Part shown: one piece after another, positions 48,356 through 60,769 of the stretch
Layout: the number at the start of each line of letters is the position of its first letter
Numbering within the stretch: position 1 is the stretch's first letter
Origin: Guyanagaster necrorhizus
Lineage: Eukaryota > Basidiomycota > Agaricomycetes > Agaricales > Physalacriaceae
Direction of reading: 5' to 3'
DNA: 64,000 nt
NCBI RefSeq assembly: GCF_019112545.1
Contig: NW_025064891.1
Span: 461,311-525,310, forward strand
Notes under the pieces: model-generated
The model's input: the letters and a program-made list of their open reading frames with translations, nothing else
Told to the model about the DNA's origin: nothing
The model's database searches: none
Translations under genes and position numbers: made by a program

Positions 48356-49220
48356 ATGATGGCTTCCAACGTCGAGGAGCTCCAAAAAGAGATTTCGGCG
48401 CTCAAGGAACTGCAGGGACATGTGGGCAGGCTGCGAAGGGTGCCTCATGATTTATTGAATGGGAATGCGAAGAAGGATGTGCGACTGCAGACCAAGCTGG
48501 AGCCGGTGCAAAGGGCAAAGGAAGCAGTGGAGAGCAGGCAGGTACAACAAGCGCTAGAACACGCGGCATCGAGTGAGAAAAAAGACGGATCTGGGGTAGA
48601 TGTGATGCGAGGCAGCGTTAAACGAAGGTAGGCAGCACGTTCCTGTGCATCTATAACTAATCCAGTCCAGGTCAAGGTCACCGCAGCCATATGTCGCCGA
48701 AAAGAAGACAAAGAAGAATATTTTTCCTGACGGAATTGTGATCAACACGACCGAGGAACTCAAGGCATGGATGCAGACTTGGAATCGTGACCACAGCGGT
48801 AAAGTGCATCTCTGGCGCGCGAGACGGGGCGACACTGGCGACGATATTGTGCGCGTCGTCATCCCCGACGTGCTCCAAGCATATCTTTTCCTGGGCGCTG
48901 GCCGACGCGATGAGCTGAGCGTCGAGGCAGTGAGCGTCTTTGGCCCGAGGGAAAAACAGGTGCCACACGCGACTTCGGTATTTGATGTGTTCAGGCTCGT
49001 CACTGAGCGGGTGAACGGGATGGCGGCCCGGGCCGGAGGAGCAGGGGTGGCGGAGGTCGTATCCACACTGGAGGCGTACGGGGGACTCTTTGTTGCCCGC
49101 TGCTCTTTCTGCGGCCGGGTCTTATCGGGCGAAGGGCACGTGCCGCCGGTGAGCCTAATTTGGATAGACGGACGTTGGGAATGCCGACATCTTACCTGTC
49201 ATCTTTTTGGCCAAAATTAA
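48356..49220 (+). CDS. MED27: Mediator complex subunit 27 (Med27)
   Basis: Exons 48356-48627 and 48671-49220 total 822 nt, 273 residues. Med27 belongs to the Mediator tail/core and bridges activators and RNA polymerase II in the nucleus. The N-terminal third is a coiled coil (VEELQKEISALKELQGHVGRL). The C-terminus carries the family's zinc-finger-like module: C-S-F-C-G-R-V, then P-P-V-S-L-I-W, W-E-C-R-H and a last T-C-H, so the Cys/His ligands are all present. The acceptor used is the second of two tandem AGs (48665 and 48670) because it keeps frame. Two adjacent in-frame ATGs (48356, 48359) are possible starts. Confidence 0.82.
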
Positions 49221-49400
49221 AATGACGGAAATCGAATAGATCGGGCACATATAATAATATTTCGAGCACAAAAACAAAAAGTGGGTCTTCGTGTGTGATA
49301 TGGACCCCCGTCACCTGCCTATAACGATCGGTAATCGACGCTAGACCAGAAATGGAAATAAATAGGCGTCAATACCCCTATCCTCCTCTGATTTTAGAGA

Positions 49401-50915
49401 ATGCGGATGGCTTTGGCTGGGCATCCTTTCTGCCAGTTCCCGCCTCTCTTTCTTCCCCCGACCGCCATGTCCTGCCTATCGTCGCTTGTGGTCTCTCCGG
49501 CAGGACTCATCTCTATCGTCAACTACCATCCCTCCGAAGGCGAGGTCGGCGTCCCTATTTCCGTCCACATTGATTTCCACCATCCTGCCCCAGAAAAAGT
49601 ATATCTACGTCTAAAAGTTGGCTCGACAGCAGTCAGCACTCAAGTCTCCCAGATATCTGCAGAAAAATATGGCCTTTATAAGCTTCATGCTACGATTCCG
49701 CACAGAAGGCATGAACGGAAGGCTCCCCTCAGCGTCGAGGCAGTTGACTCGGCCAACACCGTTCTCGATGCTGTCTGCTTTGGCGAGTTTACCTACTGGG
49801 AACCCGATCTTCCCGTGCAGAATCCGCCAGTCGTGGTCTCTCAGCCATCTCGGATAGCTTCGCAGCCAATAGTGGCTTCACAGCCAGTAGTGGCTTCCCA
49901 AGGGCCCGTGCTCCGTCGACGGGCCAATACTACCACCAGTATACACAACGCATCGTCAGCTTCTTCTCCGACTCTTTCGGACCGCAGACCAGGATCACGC
50001 CGCATTCGCGCGAATTCCCTCATGCGCGCTAACCGTGGCTCTCCAGAGGACATCCACCTCCATCCCCAGACGCCTATTCTCCAGATCACAACCCCTCTTG
50101 ACACTATGTGCACCGGTTGGGATGCCTCCGAAGACCGCATGGGTCGTCGACTCGTTCGTTTTCACAAGATCCAAGACGGTTGCAAAGTCATTGTTTCCTG
50201 CGAAGCTATCCGCCAGGATGACTACTGCGACACAGACACTGTCATTTCCTGTATTTTCAGGAATGAAGACCGCCTATGCTATGTCACCAGCGTGGATATC
50301 ATTTATCTGCTCGAGAGGCTCACCAACGACGACTTTCCTGTCGAGGAGAAAAACCGCATAAGGCGCAATTTGGAGGGGTTGAGGCCGACAACCGTCAGCA
50401 AACACAAACATGGGTTTGAGGTCTTCTTCCACCGCATCATGGAGTTCCCTGATCCCAAGCCCCGGAATATTGAGAAAGACCTCAAAGTGTTTGAGTGGTC
50501 GCTTCTTGGACAGGCGCTTGACAAAATCCTGTCTAAATATGTAAGCTATTCTCTCACGTCGTCTTTCTCTTTTGAATTCTGAGGACCGTTACAGTCTGTC
50601 TACACATCAGATTCACCCACCGATTCAACAGCCTCCCTTCCCGCAGACCCACAATCATCATCTGTCGACAGCCGACTTTACCATGACCCACTCCCCATTC
50701 CTGATAAATTCCAGAACCTTCCTGATACTATCCTTTTGTCTGCTTCGCATGATAGTTCAGGTTGCGTCACTCCGGCGGAGCCAGTGTATGACTACAATAC
50801 ACCCTGGTCAGGGACGGAGCAGCACCCAGCGGCATTAGCGTTGAACGACTTGCATGGTGTAACAGGATATCCGTTGGAGCCACCGTTGGACTTCTACTGG
50901 CCGCATCAGACCTAA
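49401..50915 (+). CDS. MedA/Medusa-type developmental regulator (DUF7082)
   Basis: Exons 49401-50540 and 50595-50915 give 486 residues from the first ATG; 464 if the ATG at 49467 is used. MedA of Aspergillus, Acon-3 of Neurospora and Ust1 of Ustilago control conidiation or filament/spore programmes. The N-terminus has SIVNYHPSEGEVGVPISVHIDF, an Ig-like beta domain. The conserved C-terminal module is obvious: YVTSVDIIYLLERL, VEEKNRIRRNLEGLRP and FPDPKPRNIEKDLKVFEW, ending SKYS across the intron. Between them is a disordered linker with imperfect S-Q-P-x-V-A repeats around residues 150-175. The final 107-residue exon is Ser/Asp/Pro-rich. Family assignment is strong; the biological role in this fungus is inference. 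Confidence 0.82.
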
Positions 50916-51783
50916 CCATCGTTCATGCATGGTATCAATTTCTATCGTTCTTTCATCTCTCGGGTTCTTATCGCTATATTTTTTCTCGTTGGATTTGTAT
51001 TTGTACATTCTGAAGACCTCATCTCTACAAGACAAGGCGGACAAATTTCCTATTTCTGTACACGTGTAGCACATCACACATCACATCCCACCGTTATCCC
51101 GTCGACATCAATTGTATGGTTATCCACTTTTTTGTTTTTTTTTTTTAGTGAATAAGCTCACCATATCCGTGCAGGGCTTGGAAACAGGAGGCTTATCAGC
51201 GAGATTCAACAGTATGATATTTATAAATATATATAAGGGCAGGAGACAATAATTGCAAGGGGCCGGCGGTACAGCTCGAGAAGTCGATGACACGCGTCCG
51301 AGTCCCTTGAAATAAATATCTATTTGTCATGATATTGTACCTGACACGGTAAACACCCACAAGACCAAGAAAATCTTCCAAGTTTACAGAAACATTGAGC
51401 GTAGAAATAGTAAAGAACGAGGACTAATTCTTTCCGACACAGTTGGACTGGATAGGTGACTATACATCATTAGAACAGGAGGACAGACGCAGAATTCTCT
51501 TCTAAAGTGTCCTTTGCTGGGCTCCTTTTGTGTGAACAACAGCTCAAAAAATTCCAGACAAAAGCAACAGTATGTGTCCTGAGCAGATATCTCGAACACT
51601 TATCGGCTTTCGAGCTGAGTGAAAACACTGGGCGGCAGAGGAAACAGAAGTTGATCTACACTGCACCATATATCTAGTCGCATATATCGCAGAGAGCTTA
51701 CATATGATATAATGAACAAAGACACACACACACATTACATGAACTACTTTACAAAGATCAAAGAAATCCGCAAACAAATATAA
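50916..51783. other. intergenic between convergent genes; (AC)n microsatellite
   Basis: 868 bp of 3' flanking sequence of the MedA-like and DOCK genes. Includes a T15-ish tract near 51130-51147 and an (AC)6-7 run near 51721-51733. No gene supported. Confidence 0.5.
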
Positions 51784-54700
51784 CTATGAATGAGAAGCAC
51801 CACGCCTAGCAAAGCTAAGACTCCCGAAACGCGAAAAGCGACCCTTGAGGGAACCCAGAGAGCCTAGGGATGTCATTACGGACGACCCCGAGGGCTCTGC
51901 AGTCCCGCTGTTGACGTTGACAAGTGATGTATCGGGGGATTCGACACTTACTGAGTCGCTTCCGCCCGTCATGCCCCCGCCCATATCCCCTGGCGATGAG
52001 GCCACCCCATTAATCCCATGCCGCGCCAAATGTGCGAGGTGCCGTTGAAGCAGTGTCTGCCGTGGCACACCTGGTATTCCATCTACTGGTGAGATGGGCG
52101 GGGGGGACGACGTCTTACGCTTGAAAGGCAGTGAAATGGGAGGGATGATCGGTGCACGCCTCGTCGAAGTCGAAGACATCGATCTTATGACCGATTGCTC
52201 ATACACAGAGGAAGTGGGAAGTGTACTCGTTTCATCGATTCCTAACCGTCGAATCTCCTCCCGGAAGTTTTTCCTAAAAAACTTCTCTAGTGTTTCGTGG
52301 AATGGATAGAATTCAGAAGGACATAAGTGACCATGGAGCTTGAGGCACGCATCAATCGTACGGACCTGACAATGAATTGAGCCAAAACGACTGGAAGAAC
52401 CAGCGTAGCACGTACCTCCTCATCTATAGCGACTCTGAGACGTTCGACCACCTCCGCTCGATCAGGATTGCGTGCGACGTAGTCCCCGTTGAAGAACATC
52501 TGGCGGTATGATGCTACACCTGTGTTTAGGGGTGCATCCACGGCACTGTTAAGTGCCATTGACAGCGCGTTGGTCGATACGGACTGAGCAGTCTTAGCAA
52601 GGGATTCATAACGAATCCTGAGCACCGCAAGATCTTTGGTCTTGATCTCGACCTCAGTCAAAGCGTTCTCAACAGGAGAGAGCTCAACAATCTCCAATCC
52701 GATGACCTGGGAACGGCGTAAAACGGTTGGGAAAGTCTCCTCTGTTGTGAAGTAGGTCTTTTCCACCCAAACTTCGTCAGACCCGTCTCGCCCAAGCTTC
52801 TTGACTTGTCGCGATGTACTGAAGAAGTTGATCGCACTGTGTTCATAGTACTCACGGACTGCGGTCGGCACGTCAGGATTTGTGAAGATAGGCAGTGTTC
52901 GATCAGGCTCTGGTGTTACTGCTGTGCACTGGATATACTGATCCGTGCCAAAACGGATGTCGACCGGAGGATCGCCAATGATTTTAAGCAGTTGCGCTCC
53001 TGAATGTTTGTTGAGCATTCGTTCACAAAATGCACCATATTTCTCCCATTCGTATCCGCGATACTAAAGTAGATATCAGTAATTAACTTCATCAATCATT
53101 GTAGTTACTCACGATGAAACGTTTGTCCCGGATTGCAGCGGGAAATTTACCATAAAATGTTACCAGATAGTAGTCGGAATAATATCGCTGCTCTGTAATA
53201 ATGTGTTCGAGAAGTGTCGCTTGGTGGCGAAGAATCTCGGACAGACGACCGCTGTGTGAGACACATGTAAGTGTGCAAGAAAGGCTCTGAGATCGTTGGA
53301 TACGTGCTAGTTAAATGTGACCTCAGCATGCTGGTAAGCAAGCTCCTTGCAGATGTCAACAGCCCGCTCCCACGCCTTCCCTTTACCTGATAGCAGTAAC
53401 ATTGAGCATCACAATGAACACGAGGAAATTCAACCTTACCCAAATAGTCTAAAATCAGCAAACAAAGAGTCTCCTTTCGGTGGAACTGAGACTGCTGCGG
53501 AAGACCTAAGTCATCCATTGCATTGACAAAAGTATTCAAGTCCCATTGATGGAGGTCAGAGTGCAGTTTCAATGTTAATGCAGCCTCAACGTAATTTTGG
53601 GATTGCAGATGCATCTAAAGATAGCTGATTTATTGCACTGTCTGGACTGGAAGATAGAGCAGCTCACATTGACAAGCTGATGCACGTATTTGATATAAAT
53701 CTCGTCCCTCCCAATTCGTCGAATGAAGTTCATCAACCGCAGCTTCGAATCCTCAGTAGAAGTACACACACACACGAGAAATTGACTCACAGTGGCAATG
53801 ACGCGTTCGTCTGCGAACTCCTCTCCTTCTGGAAGTGCACGAAGGCTCAGTAGTAGTTCCAAGAAGAGATCTACGGAATCCAAAAATGTTGCAACGCGCT
53901 CCCGCAAACTTTCATCAACGTCCGAGTTTTCGAACATATGCCTGAGTTGAGTGACGAAGAAACCGCCGGAGATGTCATCGCCTTTGCTATCAGACATGAA
54001 CAGAGAATCCAGTCTCGTTACAAGTTCGATTTCGATTTCATCGAAATTGCCGGCCTGGTGGTATTCCGAAACAATCATGCAGTATAGCATATGAACGGCA
54101 TTGTTCCTAAGCTGTTCGTGGTGGCTAAGACAAAGGTTGACAACATGACCAACAAGAGCGTTGAGATATACTTGATATCCCTGTCACGACCATTAGTTCA
54201 CAGGCTAGTAACAGCGGAAGAAACATACCCCGTAACGGGCAACAGGTTCGCCAGTATTAGTAAGTTGCTCCGCCCAACCTAACGCTTGCCATAGCGACAG
54301 CATGATAGAAGCTCCTTCACCTCGGATATCACCGGCTAATCGCCATACTGCGCGCCGTTTCTGCACAATCCGTCAACGATTTGTACCTGAGTGAGGGAAA
54401 GAGAGAGAGGCAACTCGCCTGAGGGCTAAAGTCTTCGATAACCAATTGATCAGAAGATAGCAACTTCAGAAGCATGAAGAAAGCTTCGCGCCACAGCCGA
54501 GCATCGAATCGAGCTTCTGAATCCTGAGGCGGGATAAACTCTTTCTCCAGGATAGTTGAAATAGGAACCATCATTTTAACCAGAACCTTGTGCGCCATGA
54601 TATTGACATTCAGCCAAGACTTCGGGAATGCATCATTTCCTAGAATCGAGGTAGCCACCTTAAAAAACTGTGACATCAATGCGACAAAACGATCCTGTCC

Positions 54701-57700
54701 TTCAATGTCAAGACTCGACTCTAGAAAGCCAAGAATATGCTTCGAGGGCGATGACAAAGCAAGAACTAGAAAGACGATGGCTGTCTCGCCCAAACCAGCA
54801 TTGAAGACTTCATCAGATTTTCCCGTCCTCAACGAGCTCCGGGACAAGCTTGGAAGGTAGGATAGCAACGAGAATGGGTAGGACTCTGGGAAAATGACAG
54901 GAAGGGCCGTTTTTGGCGATCGAGTACGCTCCAAGGCTTTCGCGGCCTCTGAACTTTGAAATTCTCGGTAAGAGTCAAGTAACCTGTCAGATTATTGAAA
55001 GACCTGTAAGAGTGAATAGGGGAAGGCGAACCTTGGTAGAAGGGGAAGGAGATTTTCCACATTTTCTTGTTCCATGCGTAACCTGGGCTGATCTTCGATG
55101 ACCGATGGAGACACCAGACTCGTCTGGAGCTTGTCCAACATCACAGCAATGATTGCGACACACAACCGAATGTTTTCCAACCAAGCCACGCGCGCGGAAT
55201 CGCGAGCGCCCTCTGAATCAGCGCCTTGCGTCTGAGCATACTCATCGTATCGACCAAAGTGAGGCCTGATCCACTGTACGACAGCTTCCACAAGTAGCGG
55301 TCGAGACTGCGGGTTGTCAAAAAGGAAGCCCTTCACGATTTGAAGGTACATAATAAGCTTCCAAACGACTATCTTGCCCCTCGCTGCAGTGGCCGCATTT
55401 GTGGCGAAGGTCGTTACAATGGATACCAAGTCAACAATGGAGAATATCTTGGCCAGTTCAGGGAGGATCGATGTGAAATGCTGCAGGGCAATTGTTTGGG
55501 TTCCAACGATTGACAGGGGTGAAGATGTCGACATTAAACGGGTAACCTCCGTCAAGTGGGACCGAAGTTCACGCTTAAAAGTAGCCTCGAGATGTTCCGC
55601 GGTTACTCCACCTCCGACGCCAAGCTCCTTTGCCTTCTGCAGCTCTCTTGACTTAGCTATGAATTTCATGACATAGTGCCAAACCTTCAATGCTGCTCGA
55701 AGTGGAGATGCAGTTTCTGTGGATGTAGGATTGGCGAGAAGACGATTCATGGATTGGATCATATGCGATGACGCCAATGCACAGTTGAAATGTTTTTCGA
55801 TATAAACGTCCAAAACCGGCTGGAAATTGCTGAACCGGCGGTCTTGTACAATGCCTAAAACGGTGACCAGTGCATTGAAGACCAGAGGATCCATTTCGCA
55901 GGCCTGGTTATTAGGAGAGACCATGATACCAAATAAAGAGTCGAAAATGTCGGGAAGGAATTTTACTATTTCGCCTTCCCCAACAAATGTGAATTTGGTG
56001 AGGACTGTCGATAGAAATCCTTGATCTGCGACCTTTTCCCAGTTGAGAAGGCTCAATAGAACTGGGTTTTGGGTAAATTTGGTGGAGCATAACGATGTGC
56101 GGACGGTTAACGTGTCCCTCGTCGGAGGAGCGACGCGGAGCATCTCTGGAAAGACGAGTTGATCTAACTTCTGACCACCAGGTAGGGATGAAGGTGCGTT
56201 CAGATATATATCGGGGCTGAGCGTTCCAAGTTTGTCCGCTTTGTACATGATCAGCCTGTGACTCCCGTCTTCAACAAATGCGCGGGTATCAGGGAAAAGC
56301 TGTTGGAAGGCGAACGCAAATGGACGATCCGATTCGGGCGTCGCCCAATTTCCTCTTTCTCGGCCAGAACGGTTCCTGAAAGTAAAAAAGAGATGCCACT
56401 GTGGAATACCGCTAAGAGGCAATCGAATTTTGATGAGTTCTCCAAATGTGGGTTCGCTGCATCTCTGAAAAACCATCGAATGGAAGTGTGTCACAAGAGG
56501 CTCCCCGCTTCCTTGAGATATAACTGATTCCACAGTTCTGCCATCTTGGTCCCTGACTTCGACTGTGACTTGGACGTTACTGGAGGCAGAAGCCAAAGGG
56601 CTACGTGTGAAGCTCGATACACTGATCCGTCCAGAAGCCCCATTCATTGACATGAAGTCTCCTGACCACAACTTGACGTAGAGTTCATTTCGAACATCGC
56701 CAGGAAACACGACGTCAGGGAAGCCAAGGCGAAGGGTTTGAGGAATATCTTGGAGAAGGGAAGTATTTTCTTTCACGACGGTGATAGTATCTCCACGAAA
56801 CGCTTTGACCGAGACAGCCAACATTTCCGCCCTTTTAAAAACATTCAATGTTTGTACCTTGTACAATAGAGGGAGTAGCATACCGGGAAGATTTCTCAAA
56901 TTTCTTGGCCGCATTGTTGATGATATTTTGATGTATCATGGAGAACGCAACCTCATTTGTGGGCACATAGATCGGCATGCTGTACTCTCTCATGGCAGAT
57001 ACACTGCCTCCCTCTGTAGCTATCTGACCCAGTTGCGTTAGCTCCAGTATGGCACAGCCAAACGGTCGTCGAAATTGACCCAAAATGTCTGTCGGAGCAC
57101 GCAGTTGTGTACCATTATTATCGATCCATCCTGTCGAAGCGCCAGCATCTGTCCTTACTGACGCCTCTGACCCTCGCCTCCCTTCTAGAGATGTAGTTGA
57201 GTTCAAACCGTTTCCTATCTTCAAAGAGCCATTTCGAATAATACGACACACAAGATATGTGGGATCCTGGATGTCTGAATGTGCCAAGTCGATGAACAAA
57301 GTGCGGATACGGTTAGATGGATAGCGAGCGGAAACTCCATTGTGGTTCAGGATGGTGCAAAATTCTTCAGTTATGAATTGATTGTCTTTGTGTCTATAGA
57401 GGGAGAAGAATAGTTCGGCTGTTTCACCAGGGGCACACGGGGAGGCAACAAATGCTCTCAGGTCTAGGAAGACATGATAGAACTTGGCCGTGTCGGGGCT
57501 AGAATCGATCGGTGGACTCAAATAACCCGAAGGGCGAATACGATTTTGGTTACGGGGATAGGTGGAATCGGAAAATGCGGAGTGGGCTGGGGTGGGCAAT
57601 GGTGCCGAGGACAGGTAATCCATACTTGAACCGACAAGATAAGGCCGCGGCGACAGGGATTCATCTACCGAGACATCGAGATATGCAAGGGAGCTCTGCA

Positions 57701-58842
57701 TTGCGAACATTCGAACGGCACTAACCCAACTTCTTTCGTCTACATCACCTTCAACGTCAACTGTGACCAGGCCCCCCCAAGACGGATGTCGCACAATGAC
57801 ATCCAATCTTTGCACGAGGTTACCGCTGACCAGTCTGGTAACACAGTCACGCCGCATGTTAACTGTTTCTTCAGCGCTTAGCGTTTCAGCTAAAAGTTGT
57901 AGTCGCCCGAGATGGAGTGCCTCAATGTGGCCTTTAACTATGTGGAATAATTTGTAGTCTCTCCGGGCAAGATACTGGAACATCAGGGTGTGCCATTCGC
58001 GAAGAGCTGAAGCAATTTCGTCGATTATTGGCTGAGCTGCACCTGATGCAGTGTCGTCTCCAGATTTAAGAGACGGACGGGGAGGTAGTGGTTTCATCAA
58101 CTGAGAATCTGCAGGCGACGACGAGCGAAGGCTATTGGAATAAACTGGTAAACCGGCGCGCAAAGAGCTCGCCTGCTCAGGAGGTGGACCAAGCCTGAAG
58201 GAGCGTCTACTAGCCGTGGTGAGACGGTCAAAATCTTCATCTTCCTCCCTCAGTGTATGCATACTGGAGCCACCCTTGTCTTTGGCCCATTGAGAAAACG
58301 TTTCGGTCGAGCTTGAAGCTTGCTTAAAATGACCGATACCATTGCTGGTCGCGGAACCGTTTACTGAGGTGACATAGTCGTGCAGGCGACCTTCTGCATC
58401 AGAAAGCTCGTCACGAAGGAAAATATGGGAGGCGGGAAAGATGCCAATGAAGACTTGTTGTGGTTCCTCAGATTTGGGGGGTGACTTGGTCAGTGAGGAG
58501 TCGCCGGAGACAGCCCAGGTAACAGGCGGTCTGCGAGTCGTACACACGACATACCTCGGAGATATTTAGTTATTTATACTGGAAGAAGCAGCAGGAGACG
58601 CACCCTCTATACCAAGTACCTTCAACCTCTCTCCCTTTGGGCACATACTTTTCAAAAGCGTAGACTTCGTCTCCAACTTCCAATGCAACGACATCGCGGT
58701 AGACGAGCTGGTCGTCGGAGGAAGCCTCGGTAACGACGGAGAGACGGTCGCGATTTCGACTAGACCATCGTGTGTCGCGACGGGAGGGACTTAGAGGATG
58801 CACCGCATGTCCGTAGACGATCAAGGGTAGAGGTTCCCACAT
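51784..58842 (-). CDS. DOCK-family Rac/Cdc42 guanine nucleotide exchange factor
   Basis: A large gene read from 58842 (first exons 58842-58604 and 58554 onward; the last exon holds the stop at 51784), roughly 2,100 residues by estimate with about 12-15 introns. Fungal DOCK proteins (Dck1) work with an ELMO partner to activate Rac1 in polarity and wall integrity. Order seen: an N-terminal SH3 domain (EVGDEVYAFEKY, GTWYRGYVV joined by the first intron); a helical linker; the DHR1/C2 lipid-binding domain (VRNELYVKLWSGDF, then HFHSMVFQRCSEPTFGELIKI and LFFTFRNRSGRERG); a long helical armadillo-like region; and the DHR2 catalytic domain from about 53.6 kb (YVEAALTLKLHSDL, YGAFCERMLNKHSGAQL, EVWVEKTYFTTEETFP). 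A Ser/Pro-rich tail ends the protein. The family is certain; internal exon borders in 53-55 kb are approximate. Confidence 0.9.
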
Positions 58843-59002
58843 GTGTGACGCCGATGGCGACGACGACTACTCACTTGAGAAGAGGTCAGTGAAGACGCAG
58901 GACGACGAGAGAAAGGGATACCTGGACCAATGATGAAGAGAGAGCACGACGGAATCAATCTACGGTATGTACGTATTTGTCCTCCCTATTCTTCCGTGTC
59001 CC
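58843..59002. promoter_or_regulatory. divergent promoter, DOCK / coiled-coil protein
   Basis: 160 bp between the start codons at 58842 (minus) and 59003 (plus). No TATA box visible; must serve both genes. Confidence 0.5.
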
Positions 59003-60719
59003 ATGGCCTCTCTTCCAGACCAGATATACCGTCTCTCGAGAACGACCAAGGCCATCGCCATTGCCTCCGCCACCGTCGCTGCCTCCCCCGACGTCGCGCC
59101 CTTCTCCACCGCAGTCCTCGACACTCAGCTGGGCGATTTGATTCGTGATATAGATCCATCCGAACTCGGCTTGTTTTCCCTCGTAGTACCTCAATCTGAG
59201 CAGGATTCTCGGGGTGTTATATCTAAGTTGGCTCGGTCAAGGTTTCCAGGTGCGACGCCACTAAAGCCGACGCGACGCGAAGTAGACCCAGAGGTATATG
59301 CTCATGCCGCCCTCAAATACATTGACCGGTAGTACGCCGTGTTTTTTTTGTTCTGCGTCCTGCTTACATCGAGCAGCCAGATTATCAGACCCATGCCCCG
59401 TGCATATTCTCAGGTCGTTGCTCTTCTCGAAGAACTACAGTTGACGCGCGATAGCATACAGGAAACTATAGAGCTACTTCAGTCCGTGAGTCGACCAGAA
59501 AGTCTATCTATCCTGCATATATGTCCAACGAGATCCAGAATCAAGTTACGGACGGTCCTTCAATAAAGTCCATGATTGATAGCGAAGAGCGGTCATTGCA
59601 TCATTACGAAAAGAAAGTTGACGCGCTCAGGAAACGCGTATGTCCATCATCTACTCCTAGCCGTCACCCTTACGATATCTTGCAGAGGGATTTACTTACA
59701 ACTCAAGCGAAGCGCTCTTCACGTACAGCGATCGCGGGTAAGAAAAACGCGCCGCCACCTCGCCCAATAACTCCCGTTGTTCCCTCTCGTGCGGATGCAG
59801 AAGAGGAATCATTTTGGGCAACACCTGGACGTGCATTTACCTCCGAAAATCTGTTGCACGAGCAAGTCGATATCGGCGAGCTGTCGGTTGCGTCTATGTC
59901 AAGTCCTCCAGCGCCTTCGCCTTCCACTCATAAACGTTCGATCCCGCAACCTTTGGCTGAAGTAGCTGCCAAAATTGCCGAGGATTCGCAAGACGCTTGC
60001 GAATTACGGGATCCATCGCCTGTCGTGGAAGATGTAATCAACGAAATCCTCCATGTCGAACCAGCAGCAACACCTGCCGGTAGTTCATCCGAACCTCCGG
60101 CAGCTGATATACCACTAACAAGGGTTCCTGAGCCGGAAACACCAGGGACCAAGGCTAGATTGCGCATCAATACAGAGGTTGAGAGAATAGTGGTGATGTT
60201 CTCATCTTCAGCGCGAGTACTAAGCTTATCGTTCACAGGCAAAGATTTGGGCTACAATGGGCGATGTAATTATGCCTGGTCATCCCTACCGCACCGCAGG
60301 AGACGGTTCAAAGCCTCCCAGAGCAAAACAAACAATGTGTGTATACTCAATAGAGCACGGCGGGCTAGCTAACGTTATAATCGATTAGTGCGCATCTCCA
60401 ATCCGTGTCCGCATTAGTTCCGACGCCATCATCTCCTTCTCAGTCGAGTCTCTTGTCTGCTAATGCAGCACCATCACAGCCAACTCCCCACCAAATTCTC
60501 ACTGCTCATTTGCTACTAACACTCTTATCATGCCCACCCAAATTTTCAATGCCTCTCAACAAGCTGAAAGAATCGTTGGCCGTCAAGGCCAGTACTGGAG
60601 GAAGTGCAGCTCTGGTTGCTGGGCAAGGAACGACTCGGGTGCTTTACGGATGTGTAGCCAAGAGGTTGGTAAAGATTGAGAGAGGAGGTGGTGAGCAGGT
60701 TGTCAAATTTGATGTGTAA
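59003..60719 (+). CDS. hypothetical coiled-coil protein with conserved C-terminal domain
   Basis: Six exons (59003-59328, 59377-59485, 59539-59637, 59686-60189, 60239-60336, 60389-60719) total 1467 nt, 488 residues. I do not recognise the family. The first 160 residues are helical and include a short coiled coil (SEERSLHHYEKKVDALRKRRD). A disordered Pro/Ser/Ala-rich middle follows. The last 130 residues look folded: IWATMGDVIMPGHPYRTAGDG, then PHQILTAHLLLTLLS, MPLNKLKESLAVK, and TRVLYGCVAKRLVKIERGGG, a helix-helix-wing order reminiscent of a winged helix. The frame is kept by all five GT-AG introns, so the gene is real. A nuclear or kinetochore role would be a guess from layout only. Confidence 0.7.
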
Positions 60720-60769
60720 TTTTACCTTGCTGTGAATTAGGATGGGTATATGTATACTATATTTTACAA

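Noticed and set aside
48865..49066. Antisense frames over Med27
   Set aside because: GC-rich third positions create long shadow frames; the plus frame has the conserved zinc ligands.
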